A program made the translations under genes and the position numbers. A stretch of 64,000 nt of DNA from Paralichthys olivaceus (lineage: Eukaryota > Chordata > Actinopteri > Pleuronectiformes > Paralichthyidae), in NCBI RefSeq assembly GCF_024713975.1, contig NC_091095.1, positions 7,951,501-8,015,500 of the forward strand. The letters are read 5' to 3'. How positions within the stretch are numbered: the stretch's first letter is position 1; the number at the start of each line of letters is the position of its first letter. The notes under the pieces were generated by a model. That model saw nothing but the letters and a program-made list of their open reading frames with translations. It was not told where the DNA came from and searched no databases. Below, piece by piece: positions 1 to 12,300 of this stretch.

Positions 1-128
1 AATTCAGCCATTTTTGATTAAATGTTGAATAAAGAAAATCAATAATGGCTAATTTGCTTTAGATTTCTTACAGCAGTCATGACCCAAATGATGCAAATAC
101 TATAGGATCCCTGTCTGTAGATACTCAC

Positions 129-2007
129 AGGCTGTGCAGCATTGAGAACATCTGCAGCAGACTCCATGCAGTTGATGATCTGAAGAGCTGAGTGTCTTGT
201 TAAATGGATGATACAGGCCTGAGGAGCACATCAGTTCAAACAAAGTCATCACACTTAAATAAAACCTGACAAGAGATAGAGTTGAGGAAACATGCAAACC
301 TCAATTAAGTTTCCTCTGCATTCGAGCTCGCCATGCTGACAGGTGAAGAGAGAATTTGCTGACGAAACCTCCTACAAGAGAAAAACAAGTCTTTTCCACA
401 TTCACAGTATAAGAATTTGTGTAATGACGTAAAATCTCTCTGCTTTAAGTGCCGCTGATAAAGATTGCGTGCCTTAGCATTCCCGTAGGGCACCAGAGTG
501 ACGGCCATGATGTCCTGAAGCATCGTCCAGGTGGGGAACAGCTGCTGGGTGATGAAGACTCTGCAGGCCGGACACAAGCTCTCATAGTACAGAGAGACAA
601 ATACTGGGGGAACAGCCCGGTTTGGTCTGGTGGCATTCAACTCCATACACTGCTTCTGAACCTACACAGAAGAAGGAGGGAAAAAATTCTATGTTCTCAA
701 AAATGCTGATCTACCCATTTTAAGTTTTTATTGTTAACCAGGAAGCAAATTAATTGGTTAAGACACATGACATATTTCTGTGTGTTGCAACAATAAGCAT
801 CTTCTGTGCCCTATGCCATTTCACCATTTATGCAAACAGTATGATTTCATGACATTTGGACCATTTAACATTATCCACTTTTTGCAAGTATTTCATAGCA
901 TTAAAGGACAAGATCCCACCATAGAAATGAAGTAGACCAGATACCAAATAAGTACAAGAGGAAAAACAATTTTGTTTTTAAAAAGTAAAAATATAATATA
1001 AATTGAATAAAGATTTAAAGCTTTGGTAATTGTAATGACTGTCATGTTTTTGTTTATTTTAATATCTTTGGGTTTCAAACTATCAGTCAAAAAAGCATTT
1101 TTACTTTTTATACTACTAGTTATTTAGAATAACGCAATGTTTAGTTTACATCTAATTAAAGAACAATTGTTAAGCTTGTAGCTCACAATGTTCACATCGT
1201 GACGAACTGCACAACCGTGGTTCTTGCTTGCAGCCTTCAGTTCAATCTTTGAACCAATAACCAGTTTGTGTTGTTTGACCCAGAGCTGCTCTGCTAGTCA
1301 CATGAAAAACCTCTGGTGTTCAATTTCTGAAGCATGACTCCCATTTAGAGCCAGACAAAAGCTTTGAACTCTGCTCAATTCAATTTCCCATGTTTTGAGA
1401 CAATCCTGCTCAATGATAATGTTAATATTACGGGGCTCAGTATAATCCTATTTTCCAAAAACAGAGTGAAGAAAAAAAAAAAAAAAAGGTGTGTGATAAT
1501 TAGTCTCACAAGAATAAAACTCTGGAACAAAATATAAAGCAGGTCAGGATGTAAATATACTTCAGGTAATTGGCTGAACTTTCTACCTTTACAGCAGCAG
1601 GCCTACAAACATTTTATTAATCCACATCACGTCCATCCATTAGGACAATCCAGTAAAAGATTAACCGCTCTACTTTATTCCATCTTTTTATGATCCGCAT
1701 CTCTCTCTATATATATATATATCATGTTATCAAAAAACAGTCATATTTTGTTAGAAATTAAACTTATAAGCATTTTATAATTCAAAATCTCACTGTTATT
1801 CACTTTTGATATGCACAAGGAGTTCATACAAAATAAAAGAGTCAAGGTTTGTATTTCTTTACTCACCTTACACTCGATTGCAATCTCCAGTGATCGACAC
1901 CACTGAGATGGAGGATAACGACAGGCCGGTTTGGGATGAGATGCCTCAGAACCTCTGCTGTCAGAGCAGAGCAGTAAAAACACAGGCAGCAGAGCAGAGA
2001 GCCTCAT
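129..2007 (-). CDS. ifi30: Gamma-interferon-inducible lysosomal thiol reductase (GILT), 3' end cut by window
   Basis: GILT reduces disulfide bonds of proteins in lysosomes and endosomes, which helps MHC class II antigen processing. I read four exons: 1867-2007, 473-661, 300-371 and 129-218, all joining in phase 0 (164 residues). Exon 1 starts at a Met followed by a hydrophobic stretch (LLPVFLLLC), a good signal peptide; a second in-frame Met lies four codons upstream at 2019. Exon 2 carries the catalytic CXXC as CPAC (residues 77-80) and an NAT glycosylation sequon. The family signature CQHG-x2-EC-x2-N-x4-C is completed exactly across the exon 3/4 junction, which confirms both exons. The exon 2/3 intron begins with GC (AAG|GCACGC) rather than GT. 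The C-terminal part with the last family cysteines is not in the window. The family call is firm; the start is less certain. Confidence 0.93.
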
Positions 2008-2200
2008 GTTGGAAACCATTAGTCCACACAGCTCAGAGGACACAGAGGACGGATCAGACACTGAGATCAGACACTGAGATCAGACAATGAGAACAGATAG
2101 GACACAAGAGACAGTTAGAGAACAGGCTGGACACAGGGGACACTGAGGACTGGAGCTGCTCCTCTTCCCTCAGAGCCCCATGATCAGTCTCATCAGCAGT
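2008..2200 (-). promoter_or_regulatory. 5' leader / promoter-proximal region of ifi30 with short tandem repeat
   Basis: This is the stretch just upstream of the ifi30 signal-peptide exon on the minus strand. It holds a small direct repeat (units of about 13 bases built on ATCAGACACTGAG, around 2054-2088). I see no clear TATA box or interferon response element, so the transcription start is not defined. Confidence 0.3.
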
Positions 2201-2819
2201 TTATTAACCTCAGGTTGGATTGACCAGTGCTGCCTTCAAGGACCCTCGGTCACTCCTGCTTCTGGCTCAATGGACAAGAGAGAAAAAAAGATAAAAAGTC
2301 ATATCTGCCAGTTCAAATGTGGGATCAATCAGATGCATTTAATCGTGAAGGGTGAAGGGACAAAAATGAATGGTGATATAAAAGAAAAAAAGCTTCAGAA
2401 ATACAATGAAAACTTTTAATGGGGATAAACCTCCATCTACAATGTCATGGGGGTTGTGCTCCCTCTGGTGGCTCCACATGAGCAGATCAGTTAGTGCAGA
2501 TATATACAGTCATTGTAGTGAAATTTAAAATGTGCAGAACGATGAATTTTAACACTAAACTGTGCGCACACAGTTTCTACACACTGTCTATGGCACACAC
2601 TCAAAGTGAAGATGGACTATAAAGCAAAGCCTTATGGGAGCTGTAGTTGTTGAATGCTAATTATGTGGCTAAATTAAATAGGAGCTTACATTTTACAGAT
2701 AAAACAGATTATTATATATTATCATTAGAGCAATAGTTTATTAAATGTAGAATATAATTTAACAATAAAACCGCGGGAACAGTTTAGAAGGAGATGACAG
2801 AGAGATGTTAAGAAGAAGC

Positions 2820-3363
2820 AGGAAGTTCGGGCGCCATCTTGGATTCACCTTTCTTCGGGTCAGTTTGAGGACACACCTGCCGCGGTTTGTTTTAATGGCA
2901 ACTTTTACACAGTTTGTAAACTTTATTGACGCAGGAGCCATGATGGAAACCAGAGAAGAGCCTTAATTAAGCGGACTAGAAATGAATGGAGCTCGTCTCC
3001 GCCATATTTCTCTGGTGATAGTAGTGGAACGAGGAGGACAGCCGGACATGGTCGATCAGCTGCTGACAGTTTCTCCGGGAACTCGACGTGTTTCCTCTGG
3101 GAAATGGAGGAAGAGACGGAAGAAGGGAGGGAGAGAGGGAAGGAGGGAGGCTGCAGTGATGGCGAGGAACAACCTGCTGAGTGTCTGGCGTCATCACGCA
3201 GGAGCACAGGTGGATTCAGAAAACAATGGAGGCTGCTTCTCATCCGTGAGGACAGAGCTGAGGAGCTGACGTCGACTGATCAGACACAATGGATTATCTC
3301 CGCGGATGAACTGACTCTAACTACATTGGCTCACTTCACGACCCAGAGGAGTCTGTTCTGCAG
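2820..3363 (+). other. CpG-richer block with a candidate rightward first exon
   Basis: Unlike the AT-rich surroundings, this block has many CpGs, an NRF/YY1-like GCCATCTTGG at 2833, and purine-rich stretches typical of a vertebrate promoter. On the plus strand it ends in a strong splice donor, CTGCAG|GTAAGA, at 3363/3364. An ATG at 3104 opens a frame (begins MEEETEEGRERGKEGG) that stays open to the donor, but it matches no family I know and no following exon was found before the PI3K gene. It could be the first exon of a rightward gene or non-coding RNA, or only a CpG-rich intergenic promoter. It lies head-to-head with ifi30. Confidence 0.3.
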
Positions 3364-3399
3364 GTAAGACCAGTTTTCTTTTAATGAGATTGGATGCAT

Positions 3400-6300
3400 G
3401 TTTCTTTCCAGGGTATTGTGCTGGTCTGGAAAATTCTTTAAATCATTTCGAGATGTTAAATTAGATTCTAAAACTCTTAAAGGATTTCAGGATCCCTGCA
3501 GAAGCCCTGAATATTGCAAAGTTTTTTCATCTCAGTTTGTAGAAGTTGTCACCTATATTTATGAACACAATTCGTCACACACTTTTACATCTTTTATCTA
3601 TAGGCTACAGCCATTATCTATCTAGTACATAGATAGATAATTACCATATTTCACAATTTCAGGACAGTTTATCAATTAGATATCATTCAATTAATTTAAA
3701 TATATGATGGAAATAATAGTTAGTTACTTCCTTTATTAATAAATGGTATGAAGTGTTAAATCCTCAGATAACAAATGATACTCATCTCTTTAAACCATCA
3801 TTTCAACTTTATTTGGGGATTTGAAAGTGCATACACGAACATAATGTCCTGAAGTAGGTAAAGTCAAGTTTTACACCAACAAAAAAAGTTTAATTTTTTT
3901 TTTCAGATTAGACTCCTTATTGAAATACAAGCTATTTTAATACCTGATAAAACACAAAAAATGAATTTTGTTGCATAATCATTACAGTAAATAAACATTT
4001 ATAATCACATTATTTTCTCACTGCAACAAGCTTTTAACTAAGGGTAATGAGATGCTTTAAATCAGAAAGACCAATCCATACAGTCACATTGTAAAAGAAT
4101 AAAAGTCAAAGTTACAGAAACATTTTTACAGATACTACGCTGAAATAGATGCATGACACAATTAGAGGTATTTCATCATATGCACAGCTCAACAATCCTT
4201 TCTTAACAAATCAAATCCCTGGATTTCAAACAATTATAAAAGTTGATAACTAATGTTTCACCCAGCTCAACGTGAAATGGTAAACTAACAGGTTATTATG
4301 GCTGTTCTGTTTGACAAATATTACGGCTAGACCCCACCATGTAATGGCACGGCAATGGAAGAAAGTTAATGGGGGTTGACAAGCCATTAAATGGTAGCTG
4401 AGCATTGTTTGATTGCAAACATTGGTTTCTAACCAACCTCCTTCTTCTTAAAGTGCTTTGGGTCTTTTTTCTTTACCATTACTGTGTCATGTAGCTTTTT
4501 GTGCATGTAAAAGGTCAGCTAAGTTATAAAGGCCAAAGTCTGCAGCAAAGGGAGTCCCTCTCTCCCACAAAAAACACTACCTCAAATGCCTTGTTTGCAT
4601 TCCTGTCTTTTTTCTCTACATCACCAAGTAACATTTACCATGCCTGCTTACCAGCTAGTATGGTTCGAATGGGTACATCAGAACTGCTGTCATTGTGACC
4701 TCAGCTACTGCGGTGTAGTCTTATTTACGTAGACCCCACATGGCCAGTATGTAAATTATGAGCACCACCCATATGTAAACCTTTCCCAAAGTAACCATTC
4801 TTACACTTACAAAACCTAACCCTTATCATAGATCTCCAGCATATGAAGAAAACATACCACCTGCACCAACATAACCATACCTGTATAACAATCTGTTCAC
4901 CATCTCAACCATCCAATCTCTGCAAAACGCTGTAAAATGATTGCATTCTAATTTCGAATGCACTCATATCTCCTATTTGGTGTACAAATCGTTTTGAACA
5001 TTCAGTTCAAGTGTGTCCTTTAGTTAATCTTGCAATATCTGTGCCAGGCAGTTACAGGAAGATTAAGGTTTGCCAAGTAAAACCACTTTTTTAAGGTTTT
5101 GAAAAGATGATGTCATAACAACCTCTCCCTTACCCTTTGCCTCTCTATCTGGATAACATACTACTTTCCTCATTGTCACATTGTTGCTAACTGTTGCCAA
5201 CTGTGTCCTGCAGAATCGTCCAACATGGACATAATTTCTACAGAGGAACTTTGTAAAAACACATTCCTCTTTGATTTCAAAGTAGCAACAACATATTCTT
5301 CTTATTTAACACATCACTCTGTCATTCCATCTCCCAACATCATTGACTTCAACCATCTCGAGTAGATGGTTTCATTAACAACCTCCTTCTCAAAGTCACC
5401 CCACCGGGCCTTAATTGACTTATAATGCCAAACAAAGGCTGATAGCGACCATATAATTGAAATGACTAATCTTCCATCTTTACTGGAATAGAAGGTACAC
5501 ATCTATATAATCTGCCTTAAAATACTAGATTATGAAGAATTGCTTTAGACAAGAACTTCTTTACATGATCTCTTAAAAGTAAGAGAACATCTCAAAATTC
5601 CAAACCATTTCTTGCCAAAACTCACCATCCAGTATTTGAAAAACGTAAAGCTGAAAGTACATTATGACACACATTGTATGATATGAGACACCAATTATTT
5701 TTCAATGAAACAGTAATATTTGTAAATGAATTGTTTTTGTCTAGTTTGTTCAATGTTGTTTGCACAGTGATAACACATATAAATTACAAAAACTGAAAAT
5801 TACAAAAGAAAAAGACCAGATTGTGCACTAACAATTAAAATTTACAAAGATGTAATGACTTTATGGAACTACGAAGACTTCATCTCATTACAGATGCTAC
5901 AGAGAAAAAAATGACTTGAAAACTTGTATCAGTGCTTTATCAGTGCTACAACATTTCAATCTCATTAGCAACCTGTCCATATTTAGCACCACCACATGTC
6001 CACCTGCTTCAGTAGGAGGGTGGATGTACATGAAGACAGTCATACTGTATTATCTCCACTTCATAGGAGATACTAATGTGCAAATACAATGCTTCAAAAT
6101 CTAAACTTCACAAAGCAGTGGTGTAATCTGTTTGTGCATCTCTACGTGTTCTCTGTATCCATTCTACAAAATTAACTGGGAAATGTGATGTTTGTTACTT
6201 TTTTTAAAATTCACAATATTAAATAAAGGTATGTTTCCAATGATGCACTTTATTTAACACACTATTAATTGTGCATTTTAGTAAACATCCTGTGAGACTA

Positions 6301-9300
6301 GAAAATCTGGCTAAAATACGAAAGCCCAACAGTGTGATGTCCTATGTTGCTAAAATTGACAGTATGCTAAGTAGACTACACCACTGCTACACAGTCTAAA
6401 TATCTATTTGTTTTTGTCCATTAACACAGGGTCTTACAAAACCGAAGTCCAAACATTTCAAACTTAGATTCTAGCTTTAAAGAGTAACAACATCTAGGTT
6501 AAATGTCCTGTTTCCACTGCAATCTAGTGGTTGGGTCGCACTCCTGTACAATGTAAAACTCAATATTTTACTGTTGTGCAAAACTATATCACAAATTATT
6601 GTGGTCACAAACATAGCAGACAACACCCAATGGGACAGCTTTTCTATTTGCTTTGAAAATAAGACGTCACTGTACACTCTATGACTGACTTCTGATCTTA
6701 GGGAAATGCATTCAAAGAAAACTAGAGCAAAGACTGCCTTACACCAATCATGGAGACAAAGAAAAACTTCCCCAGAACATGGTAAAACCATCAAAAGAGG
6801 TCTTTTATAGCTGGTGATAAACTTGGTACCAGTACCAAATCAGAAACCTATTAATAATTAGTTATAGATTTAATATCTAGGTACCTATCTTGTACACAAT
6901 GATAGCGTGCAGAATCAAACATTTACACATTTTCTACTGCCACAAACAAAGAATAGGACACATTTTTCCAACTCCATGACAATAAACAGTCAGAAATAAT
7001 GGATAAGTTCAAGTGATCCTACGCAACACGCATCAAGCACATATTTAACTAAAGACCACTAAAGATATAAGTGCATCTAAAGTGCCCCAGTTAACAGGAC
7101 AAAAACATGATACAGATAAATGAAATATCAAACCAATGTCAAAATGTAAAATCAATTTTCATGACTATAATGGGCAGCACAAAGTGACAATGCTAAATTA
7201 ATCGACTACTCTATTTTCCCCTATAAAAATAGTTTAAATGATTGTAACCCACAAGCACCACTTCATCTCCACTCAAAAAGTGCACAATCAAGTCCCGGTT
7301 TCCTAACCAGGGCTGGAGGGATCTGGATAGTCTTGAAAGGTAAACGATTTTGCTTTCAAGTGATATTTATTATACTAGACATACGTTTCTATGTACCAAC
7401 ATTTATCAAACGAGTGAATTTCAATATCATAATTTTATCACATTTATTGTAATATACGCTATTTGGTCCACCATAGCTGGAATTATACCTTGTTCACTAA
7501 TAGCTAACATGGCTGCATAATTCTGGTATACGTTTTAACTTTCGAGTCTTTAGTATTCCAGTTTGCACCTGTACACATAAGGTGATGTCTAAATTCAGAC
7601 AATTATCCAAGGTCAAAGCCATGTGAAATTAGCTTTTGTTTGTATGATTATATAAAAAATCTTGCATGAATAAATCTAAACACCTTGTTTATAAGTCTAT
7701 AACCACACAGATTCTGTATGATAATTATTTGCTAAATCTGTATCTACATTTACCTTTTAATTTAACTCTACTGTTAAAAGTCTTTTAAGCATTAGACCTT
7801 TTTCTGAGATATTTCCAGATTTTTTTAAGTATTTGTTATTTCCACTCATTAACTCATCTCACAGTATGTTGTTTGTACAAAGTAATGTGTGGCAGCCCAC
7901 AGGGGAATAAGTTCTATTTGACAAATATAATTTTATATAAATATATAAACCTCCTCTAATATCACACTACTTAATGACACTGCAGTATTGTAACTTTGTA
8001 TCCGAGACACAGCGTCAGTGTTTGTCTCAAACGTGTTGACAGTGATGATGGCTGAAATAGAAGCACTTAAAGGCACTTTTCGATAACTCCCTACTGAACT
8101 GGAAATGTATTAGTCTTGTACAGTGTATTATCACTTCACATCAGGCTCCAGACCAATTATCAAAGCTGTCAAACCCCTGACTCTGTAAAATACCTATACA
8201 CATCTCACTTATATGCCTGTGCATTACGTCTGCTGCTTCACACTAAACACCCCCCATATATTAAAATACTTTTGAGTGTTAATGAGTGAGCTTTAAACAA
8301 CACATAAAGTATGCAATTGATTGTCACATTTTTCTAATTGCCATTGATTGCCTAAGCTTCTGTCGAAAACCACAATGTGAAAACGGGAAAAAATGTGTCA
8401 AAGCCAGCAAGAATATAACTTTGATTATTCTCATTTCTGAAGTTAAAGCTATCAACCAGCAAACAATAAGTGGAATAATTGTTACAGTGGATTCTCACAA
8501 GTCTGCAGTTGTGGCGTCTGTGCCTGTGTTTAGACTGGTTGTCTTGTTTTAGATGTGAGTGCTGTATGTCGTTTCTGAATTACTTATGTGCTATTACTAC
8601 ACAGATTATATGGATGTAATTTACAATATATATGGATGAGTATTCGTGTGCGTTATTAGACAAAATATTTTAGAAATGTTTGAGGTGCAGTTTAAGGCAA
8701 GAGTGGCCAAATCTAAAGACGTCTGCATGAAACATAATGTTTATCTCATTTAATATATTTGATTACTTGTGCTTGCCTTTAAGGAAAAAAAAACGTTGTT
8801 GCGCTGAGATATTTTTTCTTGTATTAATACATAACTTCCATTAATATCTCATCCCAAATGTAATATACTGTTGATATTAAAAACGGCAAACCGAGTCATA
8901 TCTTAGATTGTGCTTTTTAGTTTTGAATCAGTTTTTTTTTAAATTTTGGATCTCTTCATAAATTGCTACATTTATAAAATTGTTGCAAGTTAAATTCCTG
9001 TACAGGTTTGTGAAACTTGCTGACTCTACTACAACATTTCAATACTAAATTAATACTGCAGCAAAATATTCACTTCACGGTTATATACCGTAAATGTTTA
9101 GTATTTAATCCCAGTTCTGTATGCAAATGTAAAGTAAATTTTTTAACTTTAGGAATACGGTGCGTGTTGTTCAGTGATGTGTTTTGAAATATCCAGGATT
9201 ATTATGTAACCAAATCTTAGCACTGAGACTGTGAAAATTCTGAGTTGGTGACAACACTAACCGGTAAAGAAGTCTTGTGGCAACAATGTCAATACAGGTG

Positions 9301-9356
9301 CATCTACTACATTGGAGCTTTGGGAAACCGCCATCCTGCTGGCATGCTGGTGTGTC
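3400..9356. other. AT-rich non-coding stretch downstream of the PI3K regulatory gene
   Basis: Nearly 6 kb with only short chance reading frames. I see no exon with domain similarity on either strand. The part adjoining 9356 must include the 3'UTR of the leftward PI3K regulatory gene, but I could not fix a polyadenylation site: AATAAA on the minus strand occurs at several places, for example near 7442-7447. Nothing else recognisable is present. Confidence 0.5.
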
Positions 9357-12300
9357 TCAGCTGGGCTGCTGGCTGAGAGCGGGCCAGGCCAGGGTTACAT
9401 TCAGCTGCTGGTTGTGTTGGATCAGGGATGTGTGTCGGTAGTGGAGGACCAGCTCTCTCAGAGATGAGTACAGGTTGTAGGGCTCAGCGAAGCCATAGCC
9501 TGTAGACGTCCTGTAGATCACACAGTGCTTCACCTCTCCGTCCACACTGTATGAAGATATTTAAGTATATTTGAGTAAATAAAACTCAGCCTTGTAATGT
9601 CCGGCTTCATTACATTAATATGTTTCATCAAGTGGTCAGTTGGGGATTAAGAACTGTAAAACAAAGTGGCTGGAAGTGTTGCTTGTTTTAGCCTGAGATG
9701 CTGGTGCTGCAGTGACATCTAGTGGCTGTGAATATTGTGTGTGTGCATAAGTTATAAATACCTACAATATGTAAATTTGAAGGTACTCACACAACAGAGC
9801 ATGCAAAGGAGCCTCTCTGTGTCTGGCTGTCTCTGATAAGGAAGGTCCCATCCCTACTCCCCTTCAGCAGCTCCTCCGCTTCCTTTCGTCTCATACCACC
9901 AACATACCAGCTCCTTTCCTCCTGATGTGCATCATCTGCCAGGGTGTATAGGCTAAAGTACAATGGGGAGGAAGGAGGGCTAGATTAGTTTTAAAGAATA
10001 GAGTTCCCCCTCAAATAACAGCTGATCCTGTGTTCTTTGTGACTTTTACATGTATGTTAACTGAACATTCTGAATACAGTAATCTGGCACAGTGAGCTAT
10101 ATACAAGCACTGCAGCCAAATGTAGGTCATGAGAAAATTATGTAGCCAATGTTTCCATCTATCAAATTCAGAATAGAATTTATTGGCCTAGTATTGTACA
10201 CACAAGGTATTTGACTCTGGTTTAGTATTGCCCTCAGTGTACTTACACACATACACATAAAGCTAGGGATGAGAAAAACAAAAACTGAAAAATATGTTAG
10301 ATTAATGACTAATAAATACTAGATAACTTTGCTTCTGTGGGATGGACAGATATGCACATTGTATGCTATACATATCCACATATATAATATTATTTACAGC
10401 ATGCAGGATTTACATTGACAATTATGTACAGTAAGCAAGGTTTGTTTTATGAAGAAACTGTTTTTGTGTCTGGTTGTGCTGGCATACAGTGTTCTGTAGC
10501 GAGAGGGTGGATCAGGTTGTGTCCACACTTTGATGGATCTGCAGTGATGTTTTTCTGACTCTCGACTCAGTCATGTAATGTTAAGATAATAGAACATTTG
10601 GCTGCCATACTTCCCGTTTGCATATGTGCTAGTGCATGAAGCCAAAAGACACAGTAGAGTTATTTTTCAGGCTTTAGTGAGAGATAAAATACAAACGATA
10701 AAATAGCAAGAGATTCCTGTACATTCTGTTGCAGTGACAAAACTCTGAAATAAGTTTCACAAATGATGGTACTCACTCTTCTTCTTCATTCCTGATACCC
10801 AACCATTCATTGATCTGGCTTTGCCTAGTGCCGTGCTGGGTGAGCCACCTAAAACATAGACCCATCAGTTAGTAGACAGCAATATTTGGATGTTATCTGT
10901 GTATCGGTATGTAACCGTTAATCTCATGTCCACTTGTTAGCTTAAAAGTACAAGAGACCTTTTTCCACTAATCAGTCATCTAGAATGTAAGGTCATACAT
11001 TTTTAAACTTACAGGAGATATTGATCTCTGATTTTCCTGAGCTGTACAAGGTCAGGCTTCAGACTGTTTATTTTCCTGTCGACCTCCATGTGAGCCAGTG
11101 CCTTTTTTCTCAGCTCGTCCTCCAATTTTTTCTTGCTGTTGTGAATCTCCTCTACCCTTGACTGCAGCTCTTCAGAGTTGTTTTGAATCCTGGGAGTAAA
11201 AGAAGGAACAACTTGGGTAACAGAGTCTGTTCGTTTGCTGTGTTCATGCTGAAGGGGCATGGCTGGCAAAGAATATTTTCATGCCTCTGGTCTGGTAACT
11301 GGAAGCTTTATGTTTTTAGGTTGTCCATCCCACTCTAGGTCAAAGGTCTATGTCACTGGGACCTCACAAAATACGTTTTTTTCTTGTGTATTTGTACACC
11401 AATTGTGGCAACATATACTTCAAGTCTTTATTACATTTATTATGATTCTGGACAGATATGGATGTAGGCAGAGGCATACAATGATGAGGCTATTTCTAGT
11501 TAATTTAATATCGGCTTCAAATTTATTAAAAGTAGTAATTTGAAATATATAAGAATTGATTAAAAGTGTCTGAAAAGCATATTGATATTTAAAGGCATAC
11601 TTGTCAGTGTCTGTGCTGCTGTGTAACGTGAGGAACATGTTGATGTATTCCTTGCTGTAGCGTTCTTGAGTTTCACACTCCTCCTCAAAGATCCGAATGA
11701 TTTCACTGAAAGCCTCGATGGCTGTCCGCTTGCTCTGCAGGTCCTCGGATGACAAAGAAACAAATCTGTAATATTATATATATGTGCAGAGCCTTTGCAA
11801 TCAAAGTCATATTGCTCTTACCTAATAACATCACACATTTACATATTTACAGTTAAAATAAGCCTCAGTGATTAGGCTGTAGTTTTACCTGGGAGGTTTG
11901 GTTAAACTCCTCAAACAGATGGTCATACTCTTTGCTTTTTTCTTTGTATCGATCCTGAAATATCCTCAGCTGTTCTCCAACTGCATCAATGTCAACTTCC
12001 ATCCCAACCTGCTGCTGTACAGACAAAAAATTTAAGACAAAATCCAGTTTAAAGATCTGGTCTTATCTAAGCTAACATTAAACAAGGTTCTGGACTCTGA
12101 CTTTGTTATTTTTACATTTGCTAAAATTTAAGATGGTTAAAAGCATCCGTGAAATGAACCTGAAATTTGCTTTCTTGTTCATTATTCTTGTCACTAGTCT
12201 TGTTACTCCTTGACTGACTGGTCCCCACATGAAAAATATTAATTTGTAAGATATGAGAGCACTCTTTCCTAAATGGAGCCCTCATAAACCCACCTGTTGG

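Noticed and set aside
3104..3367. Calling MEEETEEGRERG... a protein-coding gene
   Set aside because: The Glu/Arg richness comes from a purine-rich repeat, there is no homologue I recognise, and no second exon; kept only as a candidate first exon.
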